Below are positions 19,801 through 28,553 of a stretch of DNA of 30,602 nucleotides, piece after piece. Numbering within the stretch: the first letter of the stretch is position 1; each line of letters opens with the position of its first letter. The notes beneath the pieces were generated by a model. That model was not told the origin of the DNA. It searched no databases and saw only the letters and a program-made list of their open reading frames with translations. This stretch comes from Chalciporus piperatus (Eukaryota > Basidiomycota > Agaricomycetes > Boletales > Boletaceae): positions 1 through 30,602 of the forward strand of contig JBBPTG010000272.1 in the NCBI GenBank assembly GCA_038093975.1. Direction: 5' to 3'. The position numbers and the translations under genes were made by a program.

Positions 19801-20266
19801 TGCGCTTACACAGCATGACTCAGAATTCTATTCGAGTCACAATTACAACTGCATGACAGTCGATCGAGTCAGACTGACGATGAAAATATCAATTGATTGG
19901 AAACCGTGCCGAGAACCGAAAAGGTATAAAGAGTGATGTTTTACGCTCTTGCTCTCAATTCACATCCATCGTTGAAACAATCATCACAATGAACTCACAC
20001 GCCTTCGCCGCTGTCGTTCGCAATGTCGTCGCTCGCAACTATCGCAATGCTCGCACTCGCAGATACGTTGTCATCATCACATGCTGTTTTGCATTTCAAC
20101 TATTCCAATTCCGGATTCTGAGAATCCTACCACCCATCCCCATCATCATGATCCTCGATATCATCATCATCATCGCCGTTCATTGCACAATGTTCGTGCT
20201 GCTTCACAGGTTGATATCCTTGCAAGGTCTTGATCGTCTGGAATACGATCCATAGAGAGGAGGTAG
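16839..20266. other. Non-coding interior of element B
   Basis: No retroviral domain is found on either strand. The first part (about 16880-17400) is rich in TCGTCATC-type repeats that make Ser-rich open frames. Positions 17431-17755 match the leader of element A (21155-21485). Short phrases recur further on: CTAGAGTGTCTACCTCT near 17820 and 17880; AGCTTGAAAGATAGCTTTAC near 18098 and, slightly altered, near 18540; ATCGAGTGGAAC near 18280 and 18417. GTCTGGAATCCAAA-like units begin at 18646, 18725, 18780, 18853, 19093 and 20236. Stretches rich in CAAGTGTTACGA occur near 19235. A 120-codon open frame ending at 20255 finishes RLEYDP, resembling the RLECDS end of element A pol. Confidence 0.75.
16841..16851 (+). 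promoter_or_regulatory. Self-primer binding site of element B
   Basis: AGAACAAGACT begins two bases after the 5' LTR and is the reverse complement of AGTCTTGTTCT at 16680-16690. No tRNA 3' end is needed if the element uses Tf1-type self-priming. Confidence 0.78.
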
Positions 20267-20891
20267 TGTTACGAACGCTCAGTTCCTTATCCTAGTCTTT
20301 CCTAGACTTCACTACGCTTACTACGTTTCTCTTTCACTTTTGGACTTAGTCGCTTTCTCTCCCTTTTCTGTTATCTTATCTTATCAAGATCACATCACGT
20401 GACCTGCTGACATCAGCTAGGTCTAGCCTTTCGCTTATGTAACGTGGCTGTGCGTGGCTGTGCATCTTCCCCACTGTCCATGACTCATACCGAGTCACCA
20501 TGACTCAGACTCTTATTGACTCATTATGACTCACCGTGACTCATACTGACTCACGCTGACTCATCTCGCTTACTAGTCATATACGCTATTGGCTGTTACT
20601 TGCCATGACTCATATCTAGTCATACCTAGTTATATAGTTAAGGTTTACTAGTCATATAGTTAAGGTTTAGCCACAACATGTACAAACACTGTCAATAGTA
20701 TATAAACCCGGGTTGACAAGCACTGGCTCTCCAGTCTTGTTCTCCTGGAGTTTCCTCTTCTTGAACTTCATGGGCCAAGCGCTCCTGCTTGCCTAGTCTG
20801 ATCCTCAGCTCTAGTTACTGAGTTGATGTGGTTCCACTAGGGCATGTTGTCTGATGATAGCGCTAGCTCTTGATTGAGTTGAGTCGTTTCA
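20267..20891 (+). repeat. Element B 3' LTR
   Basis: This 625-bp LTR is nearly identical to 16214-16838; I see AACGCTC for AACACTC and TATGT for TACAT. It holds the same TATA box (20699-20706) and eight TGACTCA sites (20481-20612). It lies upstream of the core promoter of element A. Confidence 0.93.
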
Positions 20892-21154
20892 TGGCCTAGA
20901 CCCTAATCCGTGCCTGGTACCTTTTCTTATCTATCGTCCCATTTACCTTATCTATCTTTTCCTTTATGATTTCCTTATTCGGCTGTTGGTCTGTGCGCAC
21001 TTTTCAATAGTATATAAGTAGCCCTGTACTTATCATCGACCTCAGTCTAATCCATTTGTTGCTTCGCCGCAATTAAGTTTTAGTACTCAGCATACTCCTT
21101 CGCAAGGCCTAGTGTTGCCTTAAGTCCCCGCCGTGTTGTGACTCAGTCATAACA
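20892..21154 (+). repeat. Element A 5' LTR, right part, with core promoter
   Basis: Positions 20892-20896 are the second TGGCC copy of the target duplication; 20897-21154 continue the LTR to its TAACA end. The TATA box is TATATAA at 21011-21017. The predicted start, AGTCTAATCCA at 21044-21054, is 33 bp downstream and complements the primer site at 21157-21167. Confidence 0.88.
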
Positions 21155-21860
21155 CTTGGATTAGACTTGAAAACACCGCCTGGACTCTAGGGCTAAAGAG
21201 TTGGTCAAGAAGACCGTTTGTGTACGTGACACACAGGAGACCGCAACTCCATCCACTGCTGCATATACGGCCGTCCGCCGTTATAAATTGGATAACGTTG
21301 CTGTTCCCCATAGTGCACTAGGGGCTCTTTCGTGGTTCGAGACGTCTTGGGGTCTGCGCAAGCACTAGCCCTCTGACTGTAGACACCACGCAGGTTCGTG
21401 TGATCACCTGTTGACGTCACACATTCGCCTTTTGGCTTTTCATTTCGTTTGGGCCAGCCTTTAGTGCCCCGTCTCTGTTACCCTCAGTACTATAGTATTT
21501 TGTTCGAAGACCGGATTGGGATCGTGCCCAATTGCGAAGGACGACAAGGGAAAAGCGCGTCGCCGCCCCCTTGGCTGAGTCATACGTAGCAACGTAAGCC
21601 GGCAGCACCGCCGAGGTACAAATAGAAAACAATAAACAATAGTATCCTGTATTACGATAGTTTTTGCTACTGCTCGAAGATAGAAGTTCGAGAGTAGTAT
21701 ATGTGCAAAATCCAATCAGATCTTGGGAAAATTCCTCAGAAGGTCTGCAAAGATTCCGATAAGCGTCGCAGGTACTACCTCCGCTCGAAAAAATATTTTC
21801 TTCGTCCTCGTGTCTGTCATCCCCAGAGAACCTTTGGAAGATAGGGTTCAGTAAGGATAT
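21155..21860 (+). other. Untranslated leader of element A
   Basis: About 700 bp separate the LTR from the gag ATG. There is no ORF of note. The first 330 bp are related to 17431-17755 inside element B, including GACTCTAGGGCTAAAGAGTT, GTTGCTGTTCCCCATAGTGC and GTGATCACCTGTTGACGTCA. Such conservation in two elements of different LTR type suggests a packaging signal or other RNA function; that is inference. Confidence 0.7.
21157..21167 (+). promoter_or_regulatory. Self-primer binding site of element A
   Basis: TGGATTAGACT starts two bases after the LTR end and is the exact reverse complement of AGTCTAATCCA (21044-21054). The spacing from the LTR and the 11-nt length are the same as in element B, but the sequence differs. 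Tf1 of fission yeast is the known model for this priming. Confidence 0.8.
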
Positions 21861-23186
21861 ATGTCAGCAGAGTTCTTAGATCAAGAAGATCAAGGTTACA
21901 GATCCCCCCCGAGTCACTTCCCTTCCTCATCCGAAAGTTCACATCCCACTACTCCCCGTCCCGAATCTCCGATGGCAGATCCCGTTGATCCTGTCGCCGC
22001 TCTCACCGCCGCTCTGAAGGCGCTCCTTTCAGACAATTCGGACTCAGTGTCCAAAAAGGTTGCCGACCCTGGGAAATGGGATGGTGACCGCACCAAGTTC
22101 CGTTTATGGTGGGCGCAGGTCAACGCCTGGCAATCTGTCCATACGTGGAAAAACAACAAAGTTCGATGCCTAGCCGTACTGTCACGGTTAGAAGGAAAAG
22201 CGGCTGGGTTCGCCCAGATGACAATAGAAAAATGGACTCGATACGAATTGCTACCACCGCCACCGGTAGAAGGCGAACCAGAACCTGAGCGAGAACCCCT
22301 GGGACTACTAGCATGGCCCACGTGGACAATATTCTCACATCTCCTCAAAACATATTTCCAGATTGACGTACTCGCTCATGAGAGTCTCAGGAAATTGGAA
22401 GCATTGAAGCAGGCTGGGAAACCTGTGGACATCTTCCTACAGGAGTTTGAATTGTTGAAGGCGGAATCGGAAATAGAAGACGCTCATGCCAAAGAGCTTC
22501 TGAAAAAGGCAATAGATTACAAAATCTATTATCAGGCGCAAATCAACACCAATGTTGATGAGCAGAATCTGGTCAACACGATCGACACCTACCGAAAGTT
22601 GGGTCGAACTTTCGAGCGTATCGTTGTTGAACGCGGTGCTCCAGTTCGTCAGGCACCCGCTACTGCGCCAAGGCCTTCATCGTCCTATCCGTATCTCCCC
22701 CCTCGTTATCCAATTGCATCACGTCCGCTCCCACGTCCCCCCGCTCCGTATGCGGCCCCCCGTTTCACTCCCACAGGCACACAGCCTGGTCGTGGAGCCC
22801 CGATGGATCTGTCGGCACAACGAATGCCAAGATCCCCCGTTCGGGGAAACTGTTTCAATTGCGACCAGCCAGGTCATTTTGCAAACGCGTGCCCAAAGCC
22901 CCACAGGCCGCGTCAGAGACAAGTTGTTATGTGGGATCCATACTCGCAACAATACGTTGAGTCTTCCCTGCCGTTTGACAACCGGCAGATGCCCTTCGCA
23001 GGTACCATCCCTGCACCCTACCCTCCCCAATCTTCCCCCTACCCCGCTGGCCCGTCCACCAGCACAAGTTACATGTCGCATCAAGCGGCATATACCAACC
23101 AAGAAGCGGAAGCGTACTGGCGCGACCGCATTGAATCAGAAGCCAAGGCACAGGCAGCCGAGGCTTTAAAAGGAAACAGCCAATGA
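21861..23186 (+). CDS. Element A Gag polyprotein
   Basis: The 441-aa product has a disordered N-terminus rich in Ser and Pro, a capsid-like helical region at about residues 65-250 (KVADPGKWDGDRTKFRLWWA, then VDIFLQEFELLKAES), a proline-rich stretch at about 270-330, and one CCHC zinc knuckle, CFNCDQPGHFANAC, with C331, C334, H339 and C344. Gag assembles virus-like particles and the knuckle binds element RNA. The frame is fully open. The stop TGA overlaps the pol ATG as ATGA, and a possible slippery heptamer T TTA AAA lies at 23165-23171 just before it. Confidence 0.95.
   Translation: MSAEFLDQEDQGYRSPPSHFPSSSESSHPTTPRPESPMADPVDPVAALTAALKALLSDNSDSVSKKVADPGKWDGDRTKFRLWWAQVNAWQSVHTWKNNKVRCLAVLSRLEGKAAGFAQMTIEKWTRYELLPPPPVEGEPEPEREPLGLLAWPTWTIFSHLLKTYFQIDVLAHESLRKLEALKQAGKPVDIFLQEFELLKAESEIEDAHAKELLKKAIDYKIYYQAQINTNVDEQNLVNTIDTYRKLGRTFERIVVERGAPVRQAPATAPRPSSSYPYLPPRYPIASRPLPRPPAPYAAPRFTPTGTQPGRGAPMDLSAQRMPRSPVRGNCFNCDQPGHFANACPKPHRPRQRQVVMWDPYSQQYVESSLPFDNRQMPFAGTIPAPYPPQSSPYPAGPSTSTSYMSHQAAYTNQEAEAYWRDRIESEAKAQAAEALKGNSQ
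23165..23186 (+). promoter_or_regulatory. Gag/pol junction: slippery heptamer and ATGA overlap
   Basis: In the gag frame the bases read GCT TTA AAA GGA, so T TTA AAA fits the X XXY YYZ rule for -1 frameshifting. After a -1 slip the frame reads on without a stop into the pol ATG at 23183. Separately, ATGA (23183-23186) places the pol start over the gag stop, the layout used for termination-reinitiation in the fungal virus HvV190S. Either route could express pol. Confidence 0.6.
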
Positions 23187-26100
23187 GAGAAATGGGTTCT
23201 CGGCGGCTCGGACATAGTGTACCAAATGGTTGTATTAGTACTACTCCTTGTGTTCCATTTCAATATAACTTTTCTTCTTCTTCTGAAAGGGCGTCCCTTA
23301 GAGGCGTGGCGACAGAAGTAAAACAATTCGTGCTTAATTCCCTTAAGGTAAATTATTCGAAAAAAGAAATCCCATCAAAAATACATGTAAGGAATCAAAA
23401 TCGGAAAAACGAGCTGGATCTCGCTATTACTATTATGTACGATAAAGGGGAGCAATGGAAGAAAATGGAGTTTGCCGCTCTGTTGGATTCCGGCGCAACC
23501 GAAACTTTTATAGATAAATCGTTCTGTGAGCGACATGGTTTGACACTGGAAGAACTTCCTTTTCCTATTCCAGTGTATAACGCCGACGGCTCAGAGGGAG
23601 CGATAGGCGGTGTCACTCACAAGGTTTCGCTTGTTTTGGGACACAATGGACATTTCGAGCATATGGACGCTTTTGTTTCAGTACTTGGCACTCATCATAT
23701 GATCATCGGCTACGATTGGCTCGAGAGGCACAACCCTGAAATCGATTGGGTGACCAAACGAGTACGATTCACACGCTGTACGGATCAGTGCAAAGTAGTC
23801 AACTATCATTTAAATCGTTCTTTTTCTATTCACAGAGTGTTTGAGGCGGGGCTCACCGAGAAAGTCCCAGTAGAACTCCACGAGTACTTAGACGTCTTTT
23901 CAGAGCAAGAGAGTGAGCGTATGCCTACCCGAAAGGCGTGGGACCACGCAATAGATCTCAAGCCTGATTTTGTTCCTAAAAAGGGTCGGGTGATTCCGAT
24001 GTCCGAACAGGAACTTGATGACGTCAAAAAGTTCATCGATAAGGAGTTATCGAAAGGATATCTTCGTCCGTCGAAATCCCCTCAGACATCTCCTGTTTTC
24101 TTTATTCCAAAAAAGGACGGTAAAAAGAGATTAGTTATGGACTATCGTTATGTAAATGAGGGAACTGTCAAGAACGCTTACCCTCTTCCCCTCATTTCCG
24201 GACTTATCGACCAGCTCAAAGGAGCTGATATGTTTACTAAAATGGACCTACGTTGGGGTTATAATAATGTTAGAATAAAAGAAGGCGACGAATGGAAAGC
24301 GGCTTTCGTTACTCCATTTGGCGCTTACGAACCTGTTGTTATGTACTTTGGACTTACGAACTCGCCTCCCACATTCCAACAAATGATGAATGATCTATTT
24401 AGCGATCTTCATGGGGTTCTTATTATTTATATCGACGATCTCATGATCTTTACGTTCGGAAAAACTAGAGCAGAGCACTTAGAAATAGTTAAAACCGTAT
24501 TGCAACGTCTCAGAGAGAACGATCTTTACGTAAAACCAGAGAAGTGTAGCTTCGCGGTGGATTCCGTAGATTTCTTGGGAATGGTTATCTCCCAGAAAGG
24601 CGTAGAGATGGACACTTCAAAAGTGCAGGCTATTTTGGACTGGCCGGCGCCAACTCGGTTGAAGGGCGTTCAGTCCTTTTTAGGATTGGCGAACTTCTAC
24701 CGACGCTTCATTCAAGGCTTCGCTGACATTGCTCGTCCCTTGAATGACCTTACCAAAAAGGACACACCGTACCGGTGGGGACCGGAGCAACAGCAAGCTT
24801 TTGACAAGCTGAAGCAGCAATTCACTACCGCTCCGCTTTTAGCTTATCCTGACCGCTCTAAAGAAGTCAGAGTAGAAACGGACGCTAGTGATATTGCAAC
24901 GGGAGCTGTGCTCTCGGTTAAATGTGATGATGGCCTCTGGAGGCCTTGTGCCTTCATTTCCCATTCCTTTAGTTCTGCCGAGAAGAACTACCCGGTTTAT
25001 GACAAGGAGCTTCTAGCTGTCATTCGGGCTTTGCAGGAATGGAGACATTATCTAATGGGTCGAGAACATTTCGAGATTTGGACTGATCACAAGAATCTCG
25101 AATATTGGAAATCTCCCCAAACTCTGAGCCCACGTCAAGCACGCTGGAATGCGTTGCTCTCAGAGTATAATTACTCGATTATTTATAAACCAGGTGCCAC
25201 AAATGGAAGGGCTGATGCTTTATCTCGTCGAGAAGATCACGGAGAAGCAGATCCCGACCACAACAAAAATATTACTGTCCTTCCTGCTTCTGTTTTTATT
25301 AATACGGTTACTCTTTCTTCACCTATTTACGACGAAATACAAAATGAATCAGAAAAAATAAAAAATGATACTCTAGATGGCTTCGTTTTTGACGAGGGAT
25401 CTATAGTATTTAAAAATGACAAAAACAAAGTTTTCGTTCCTATTTCTTTACGTACTAAACTACTCACAATCCTTCATGATTCTCCTATTGGCGGCCATGG
25501 TGGCCAAGGACGTACTTTGCATCTGGTTACTCGTTATTTCTCGTGGCCTGGTGTCACAAAAGACGTTAAAACTTACGTAGAACATTGTCAGACGTGCGCC
25601 CTCACGAAGGGAAAGTCAACTGCACAAACTGGCAAATTAATCCCCCTTCCCGTTCGGAAAGAACCATGGAAGGATATATCTATAGACTTTACCACAGGTT
25701 TTCCCAAATCACGTGGCTTTGATGCTATTTGTGTAATTGTAGATCGCTTTTCTAAAGAAGTAGAGTTTATCGCTTGTAAAAAGACAATTTCTTCGAAAGA
25801 ATTAGCTATTCTATTTAGAGACAATGTTTGGTGTAGACACGGACTTCCCTCTTCGATTGTTTCAGATCGAGGACCGCAATTTGCATCGGAGTTTACTTCG
25901 CAGCTTTGCACCCTTCTAGGAATAGAACAGAAGCTGTCAACCGCTTATCATCCCCAAACCGATGGCCAAACGGAGCGTATGAACCGAGAACTCCAGCAGT
26001 ATCTCCGCGCTTACGTGGCTAAACGTCAAACGGAATGGGCTGATTGGTTGAAGATAGCGCAGTTCCATCACAATTCCTCCCTCTCCACTGCTACCGGAAC

Positions 26101-26821
26101 CATCCCCTTCGCTATAACAAAAAACTACTTCCCACGCATGGGATTCGAAGGCGATTCATCTCCGGCTGGTACATTTTTAGAGAAATGTGGAAAGGCACAC
26201 AAAGAAGTAGAGCAGGCGTTAGAAGAAACTCAGAACAGGATGAAAGAGCAAGCGGACAAGCATCGGTCCGAAGCTCCAGATTATCAAATCGGAGATTTCG
26301 TTATGTTATCCACGGACAACCTCAAATTACCTTATCCCTCCAAAAAGATGACGCAAAACTGGATAGGACCTTATCAGATCACGAAGGTTCTTCCCAATGC
26401 AGTCACACTAGACTTGCCCAATTCTATGCATATTCATCCCACAGTTAATGTCAAAAGGGTCAAACCGGCTAAAGAACCGTTGGAAGGGCAACCGGTCCGT
26501 CTTCCGGATCCGGTAATAGTCAACCAAGAGGGAGAAGAAGAGTACGAGGTGGATTACGTAGTGAAGTCTCAGGTTAAACAAGGACAGTTAGAGTACCTGG
26601 TTCATTGGAAAGGCTGGGACATATCGGACCGTACATGGGAAAAGGCAGCGCATTTGTCAAATGCACCCGAAGCTGTCAAAGCTTTTCACAAAAAGCACCC
26701 GTCCGCCCCACGCCGTATTAACATGACCATAGGAAATTTCTCGGCCTTGTTTCAGAAATACGAAAATCTGACAGAGGTTCCTGTGCGGAAATTGCCAAAT
26801 CGCCTGGAATGCGATTCCTAG
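23183..26821 (+). CDS. Element A Pol polyprotein with C-terminal chromodomain
   Basis: The 1212-aa frame is open from end to end. Domains in order are: aspartic protease with LDSGAT at 101-106; reverse transcriptase with D355 in FTKMDLRWGY and the active-site YIDD at 416-419; RNase H with ETDAS (D567) and DKELLAVIRAL; and integrase with an HHCC zinc finger (about 760-810), then D835 in SIDF, D895 in SDRGPQF and E931 in TERMNRE, a D,D35E spacing. A GPY motif (WIGPYQI) follows, and a chromodomain at about 1118-1170 (LEYLVHWKGWDISDRTWE). Chromodomains steer integration toward particular chromatin. YIDD in place of the commoner YVDD is a mild variation. The C-terminus RLECDS runs directly into the polypurine tract. 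Confidence 0.96.
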   Translation: MREMGSRRLGHSVPNGCISTTPCVPFQYNFSSSSERASLRGVATEVKQFVLNSLKVNYSKKEIPSKIHVRNQNRKNELDLAITIMYDKGEQWKKMEFAALLDSGATETFIDKSFCERHGLTLEELPFPIPVYNADGSEGAIGGVTHKVSLVLGHNGHFEHMDAFVSVLGTHHMIIGYDWLERHNPEIDWVTKRVRFTRCTDQCKVVNYHLNRSFSIHRVFEAGLTEKVPVELHEYLDVFSEQESERMPTRKAWDHAIDLKPDFVPKKGRVIPMSEQELDDVKKFIDKELSKGYLRPSKSPQTSPVFFIPKKDGKKRLVMDYRYVNEGTVKNAYPLPLISGLIDQLKGADMFTKMDLRWGYNNVRIKEGDEWKAAFVTPFGAYEPVVMYFGLTNSPPTFQQMMNDLFSDLHGVLIIYIDDLMIFTFGKTRAEHLEIVKTVLQRLRENDLYVKPEKCSFAVDSVDFLGMVISQKGVEMDTSKVQAILDWPAPTRLKGVQSFLGLANFYRRFIQGFADIARPLNDLTKKDTPYRWGPEQQQAFDKLKQQFTTAPLLAYPDRSKEVRVETDASDIATGAVLSVKCDDGLWRPCAFISHSFSSAEKNYPVYDKELLAVIRALQEWRHYLMGREHFEIWTDHKNLEYWKSPQTLSPRQARWNALLSEYNYSIIYKPGATNGRADALSRREDHGEADPDHNKNITVLPASVFINTVTLSSPIYDEIQNESEKIKNDTLDGFVFDEGSIVFKNDKNKVFVPISLRTKLLTILHDSPIGGHGGQGRTLHLVTRYFSWPGVTKDVKTYVEHCQTCALTKGKSTAQTGKLIPLPVRKEPWKDISIDFTTGFPKSRGFDAICVIVDRFSKEVEFIACKKTISSKELAILFRDNVWCRHGLPSSIVSDRGPQFASEFTSQLCTLLGIEQKLSTAYHPQTDGQTERMNRELQQYLRAYVAKRQTEWADWLKIAQFHHNSSLSTATGTIPFAITKNYFPRMGFEGDSSPAGTFLEKCGKAHKEVEQALEETQNRMKEQADKHRSEAPDYQIGDFVMLSTDNLKLPYPSKKMTQNWIGPYQITKVLPNAVTLDLPNSMHIHPTVNVKRVKPAKEPLEGQPVRLPDPVIVNQEGEEEYEVDYVVKSQVKQGQLEYLVHWKGWDISDRTWEKAAHLSNAPEAVKAFHKKHPSAPRRINMTIGNFSALFQKYENLTEVPVRKLPNRLECDS

Positions 26822-26832
26822 AGAGGGGATAG
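26818..26832 (+). promoter_or_regulatory. Polypurine tract of element A
   Basis: The purine-rich AGAGAGGGGATAG directly precedes the LTR starting at 26833. It primes plus-strand synthesis. It overlaps the pol stop codon. The same tract occurs before the LTR at 28102, and a close relative lies before the element B 3' LTR. Confidence 0.82.
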
Positions 26833-27287
26833 TGTTATAGTATTTAAAAACTTTTCAAACTTTTGCCTACAACGGTATTCGAACTCTGGACTTTGTCTAC
26901 AACTTAGGGGTCAAGCTGGATTCATCTTAATCTGCTCCGGTAGTCCCTGTAGCATTACGTAAACTATTACATAATCAGGTCACGTGACAAAGGTCCAGAC
27001 TTAGATGAGTCAGCAATGATGTCATGGCCTAGACCCTAATCCGTACCTGGTACCTTTTCTTATCTATCGTCCCATTTACCTTATTTATCTTTTCCTTTAT
27101 GATTTCCTTATTCGGCTGTTGGTCTGTGCGCACTTCTCAATAGTATATAAGTAGCCCTGTACTTATCACAGACCCCAGTCTAATCCATTTGTTGCTTCAC
27201 CGCAATTAAGCTTTAGTACTCAGCATATTCCTTCGCAAGGCTTAGTGTTGCCTTAAGTCCCCGCTGTGTTGTGACCTAGTCATAACA
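26833..27287 (+). repeat. Element A 3' LTR (shared with the deletion derivative)
   Basis: The 455-bp LTR runs TGTTATAG to TAACA and contains TATATAAG near 27145 and AGTCTAATCCA downstream. It serves as the 3' LTR of the long element and the 5' LTR of the short derivative that follows. Confidence 0.93.
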
Positions 27288-28101
27288 CTAAACGTCAAAC
27301 GGAATCGGCTGATTGGTTGAAGATAGCACAGTTCCATCACAATTCCTCCCTCTCCACTGCTACCGGAACGATTCCCTTTGCTATCACAAAAAACTACTTC
27401 CCACGCATGGGATTCAAAGGCGATTCATCTCTGGCTGGTGTATTCTTAGAGAAATGTGGAAAGGCACACAAAGAAGTAGAGCAGGCGTTAGAAGAAACTC
27501 AGAACCGGATGAAAGAGCAAGCGGACAAGCATCGGTCCGAAGCTCCAGATTATCAAATCGGAGATTTCGTTATGTTATCCACAGACAACCTCAAATTACC
27601 TTATCCTTCCAAAAAGATGACGCAGAACTGGATCGGACCTTATCAGATCACGAAGGTCCTTCCCAATGCAGTCACACTAGACTTGCCCAATTCTATGCAT
27701 ATCCATCCCACGGTTAATGTCAAACGGGTCAAACCAGCTAAAGAACCGTTGGAAGGGCAACTGGTCCGTCTTCCAGATCCGGTAATAGTCAACCAAGAAG
27801 GAGAAGAAGAGTACGAGGTGGATTACGTAGTGAAATCTCAGGTAAAACAAGGACAATTAGAGTACCTGGTTCATTGGAAAGGCTGGGACATATCGGACCG
27901 TACATGGGAAAAGGCAGCGCATTTGTCAAATGCACCCGAAGCTGTCAAAGCTTTTCACAAAAAGCACCTGTCTGCCCCACACCAAATCAACATGACCATG
28001 GGAAATTTCTCTGCCTTGTTCTAAAAATACGAAAATCTGACAGAGGTTCCTGTGCGGAAATTGCTGAATCGCCTGGAATGTGATTCCTAGAGAGGGGATA
28101 G
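27288..28101 (+). pseudogene. Truncated 3' pol fragment between two LTRs
   Basis: From CTAAACGTC the sequence matches 26015-26832: the integrase C-terminus, GPY motif, chromodomain and polypurine tract. Everything from the primer site to the integrase core is deleted. The open part ends early at a TAA (28022-28024), just after MTMGNFSALF, where the long copy reads on through QKYENL. It has no gag, protease, RT, RNase H or DDE core and cannot act alone. Confidence 0.92.
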
Positions 28102-28553
28102 TGTTATAGTATTTAAAAACTTTTCAAACTTTTGCCTACAACGGTATTCGAACTCTGGACTTTGTCTACAACTTAGGGGTCAAGCTGGATTCATCTTTAT
28201 CCGCTCTGGTAGTCCCTGTAGCATTACGTAAAATATTACATAATCAGGTCACGTGACAAAAGTCCAGACTTAGATGAGTCAGCAATGATGTCATGGCCTA
28301 GACCCTAATCTGTGCCTGGTACCTTTTCTTATCATCGTCCCATTTACCTTATCTATCTTTTCCCTTGTGTTTTCCTTATTCGGCTGTTGGTCTGTGCGCA
28401 CTTCTCAATTGTATATAAGTAGCCCTGTACTTATCACAGACCCCAGTCTAATCCATTTATTGCTTCACCGCAATTAAGCTTTAGTACTCAGCATATTCCT
28501 TCGCAAGGCTTAGTGTTGCCTTAAGTCCCCGCTGTTGTGACCCAGTCATAACA
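28102..28553 (+). repeat. Element A LTR, third copy
   Basis: This 452-bp LTR has the same ends and internal signals. The TATA region reads TTGTATATAAG, and a few single-base gaps are present (for example TTATCATCG for TTATCTATCG). It closes the deletion derivative. Confidence 0.92.

Larger units (their letters stand above)
16214..20891 (+). mobile_element. Element B: non-autonomous LTR retrotransposon nested in element A
   Basis: The element is 4678 bp, bounded by 625-bp direct LTRs (16214-16838 and 20267-20891) that I see differ at only about three bases. It starts TG, ends CA, and is flanked by TGGCC on both sides (16209-16213, 20892-20896), a perfect 5-bp target duplication in the LTR of element A. 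The interior is about 3.4 kb with no gag, protease, RT or integrase. A primer site lies two bases after the 5' LTR and a polypurine tract (GAGAGGAGGTAG) lies just before the 3' LTR. It must rely on proteins supplied in trans. The shared leader segment and pol-like 3' tail suggest an element A relative as the helper. Confidence 0.92.
16016..28553 (+). mobile_element. Element A: Ty3/gypsy chromovirus complex with nested insertion and a 3' deletion derivative
   Basis: The complex comprises a 5' LTR (16016-16213 plus 20897-21154) split by element B, an untranslated leader (21155-21860), gag, pol, a polypurine tract, a 455-bp LTR (26833-27287), a short 3' pol fragment and another LTR (28102-28553). 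All LTRs begin TGTTATAG and end TAACA. The intact gag and pol reading frames imply recent activity, although LTR copies differ at a number of bases. Gene order PR-RT-RNaseH-IN-chromodomain defines a Ty3/gypsy chromovirus. The base block before the 5' LTR is AATGC; I do not find it after any 3' LTR, so the original target duplication has been lost to rearrangement. Confidence 0.9.

Noticed and set aside
22552..23169. 205-codon frame overlapping gag in another frame
   Set aside because: It is a shadow of the proline-rich part of gag; the zinc knuckle and capsid signals are in the gag frame.
27313..27717. 134-codon frame overlapping the pol fragment (and its twin at 26044-26448)
   Set aside because: Both are the same out-of-frame shadow of the integrase C-terminus.
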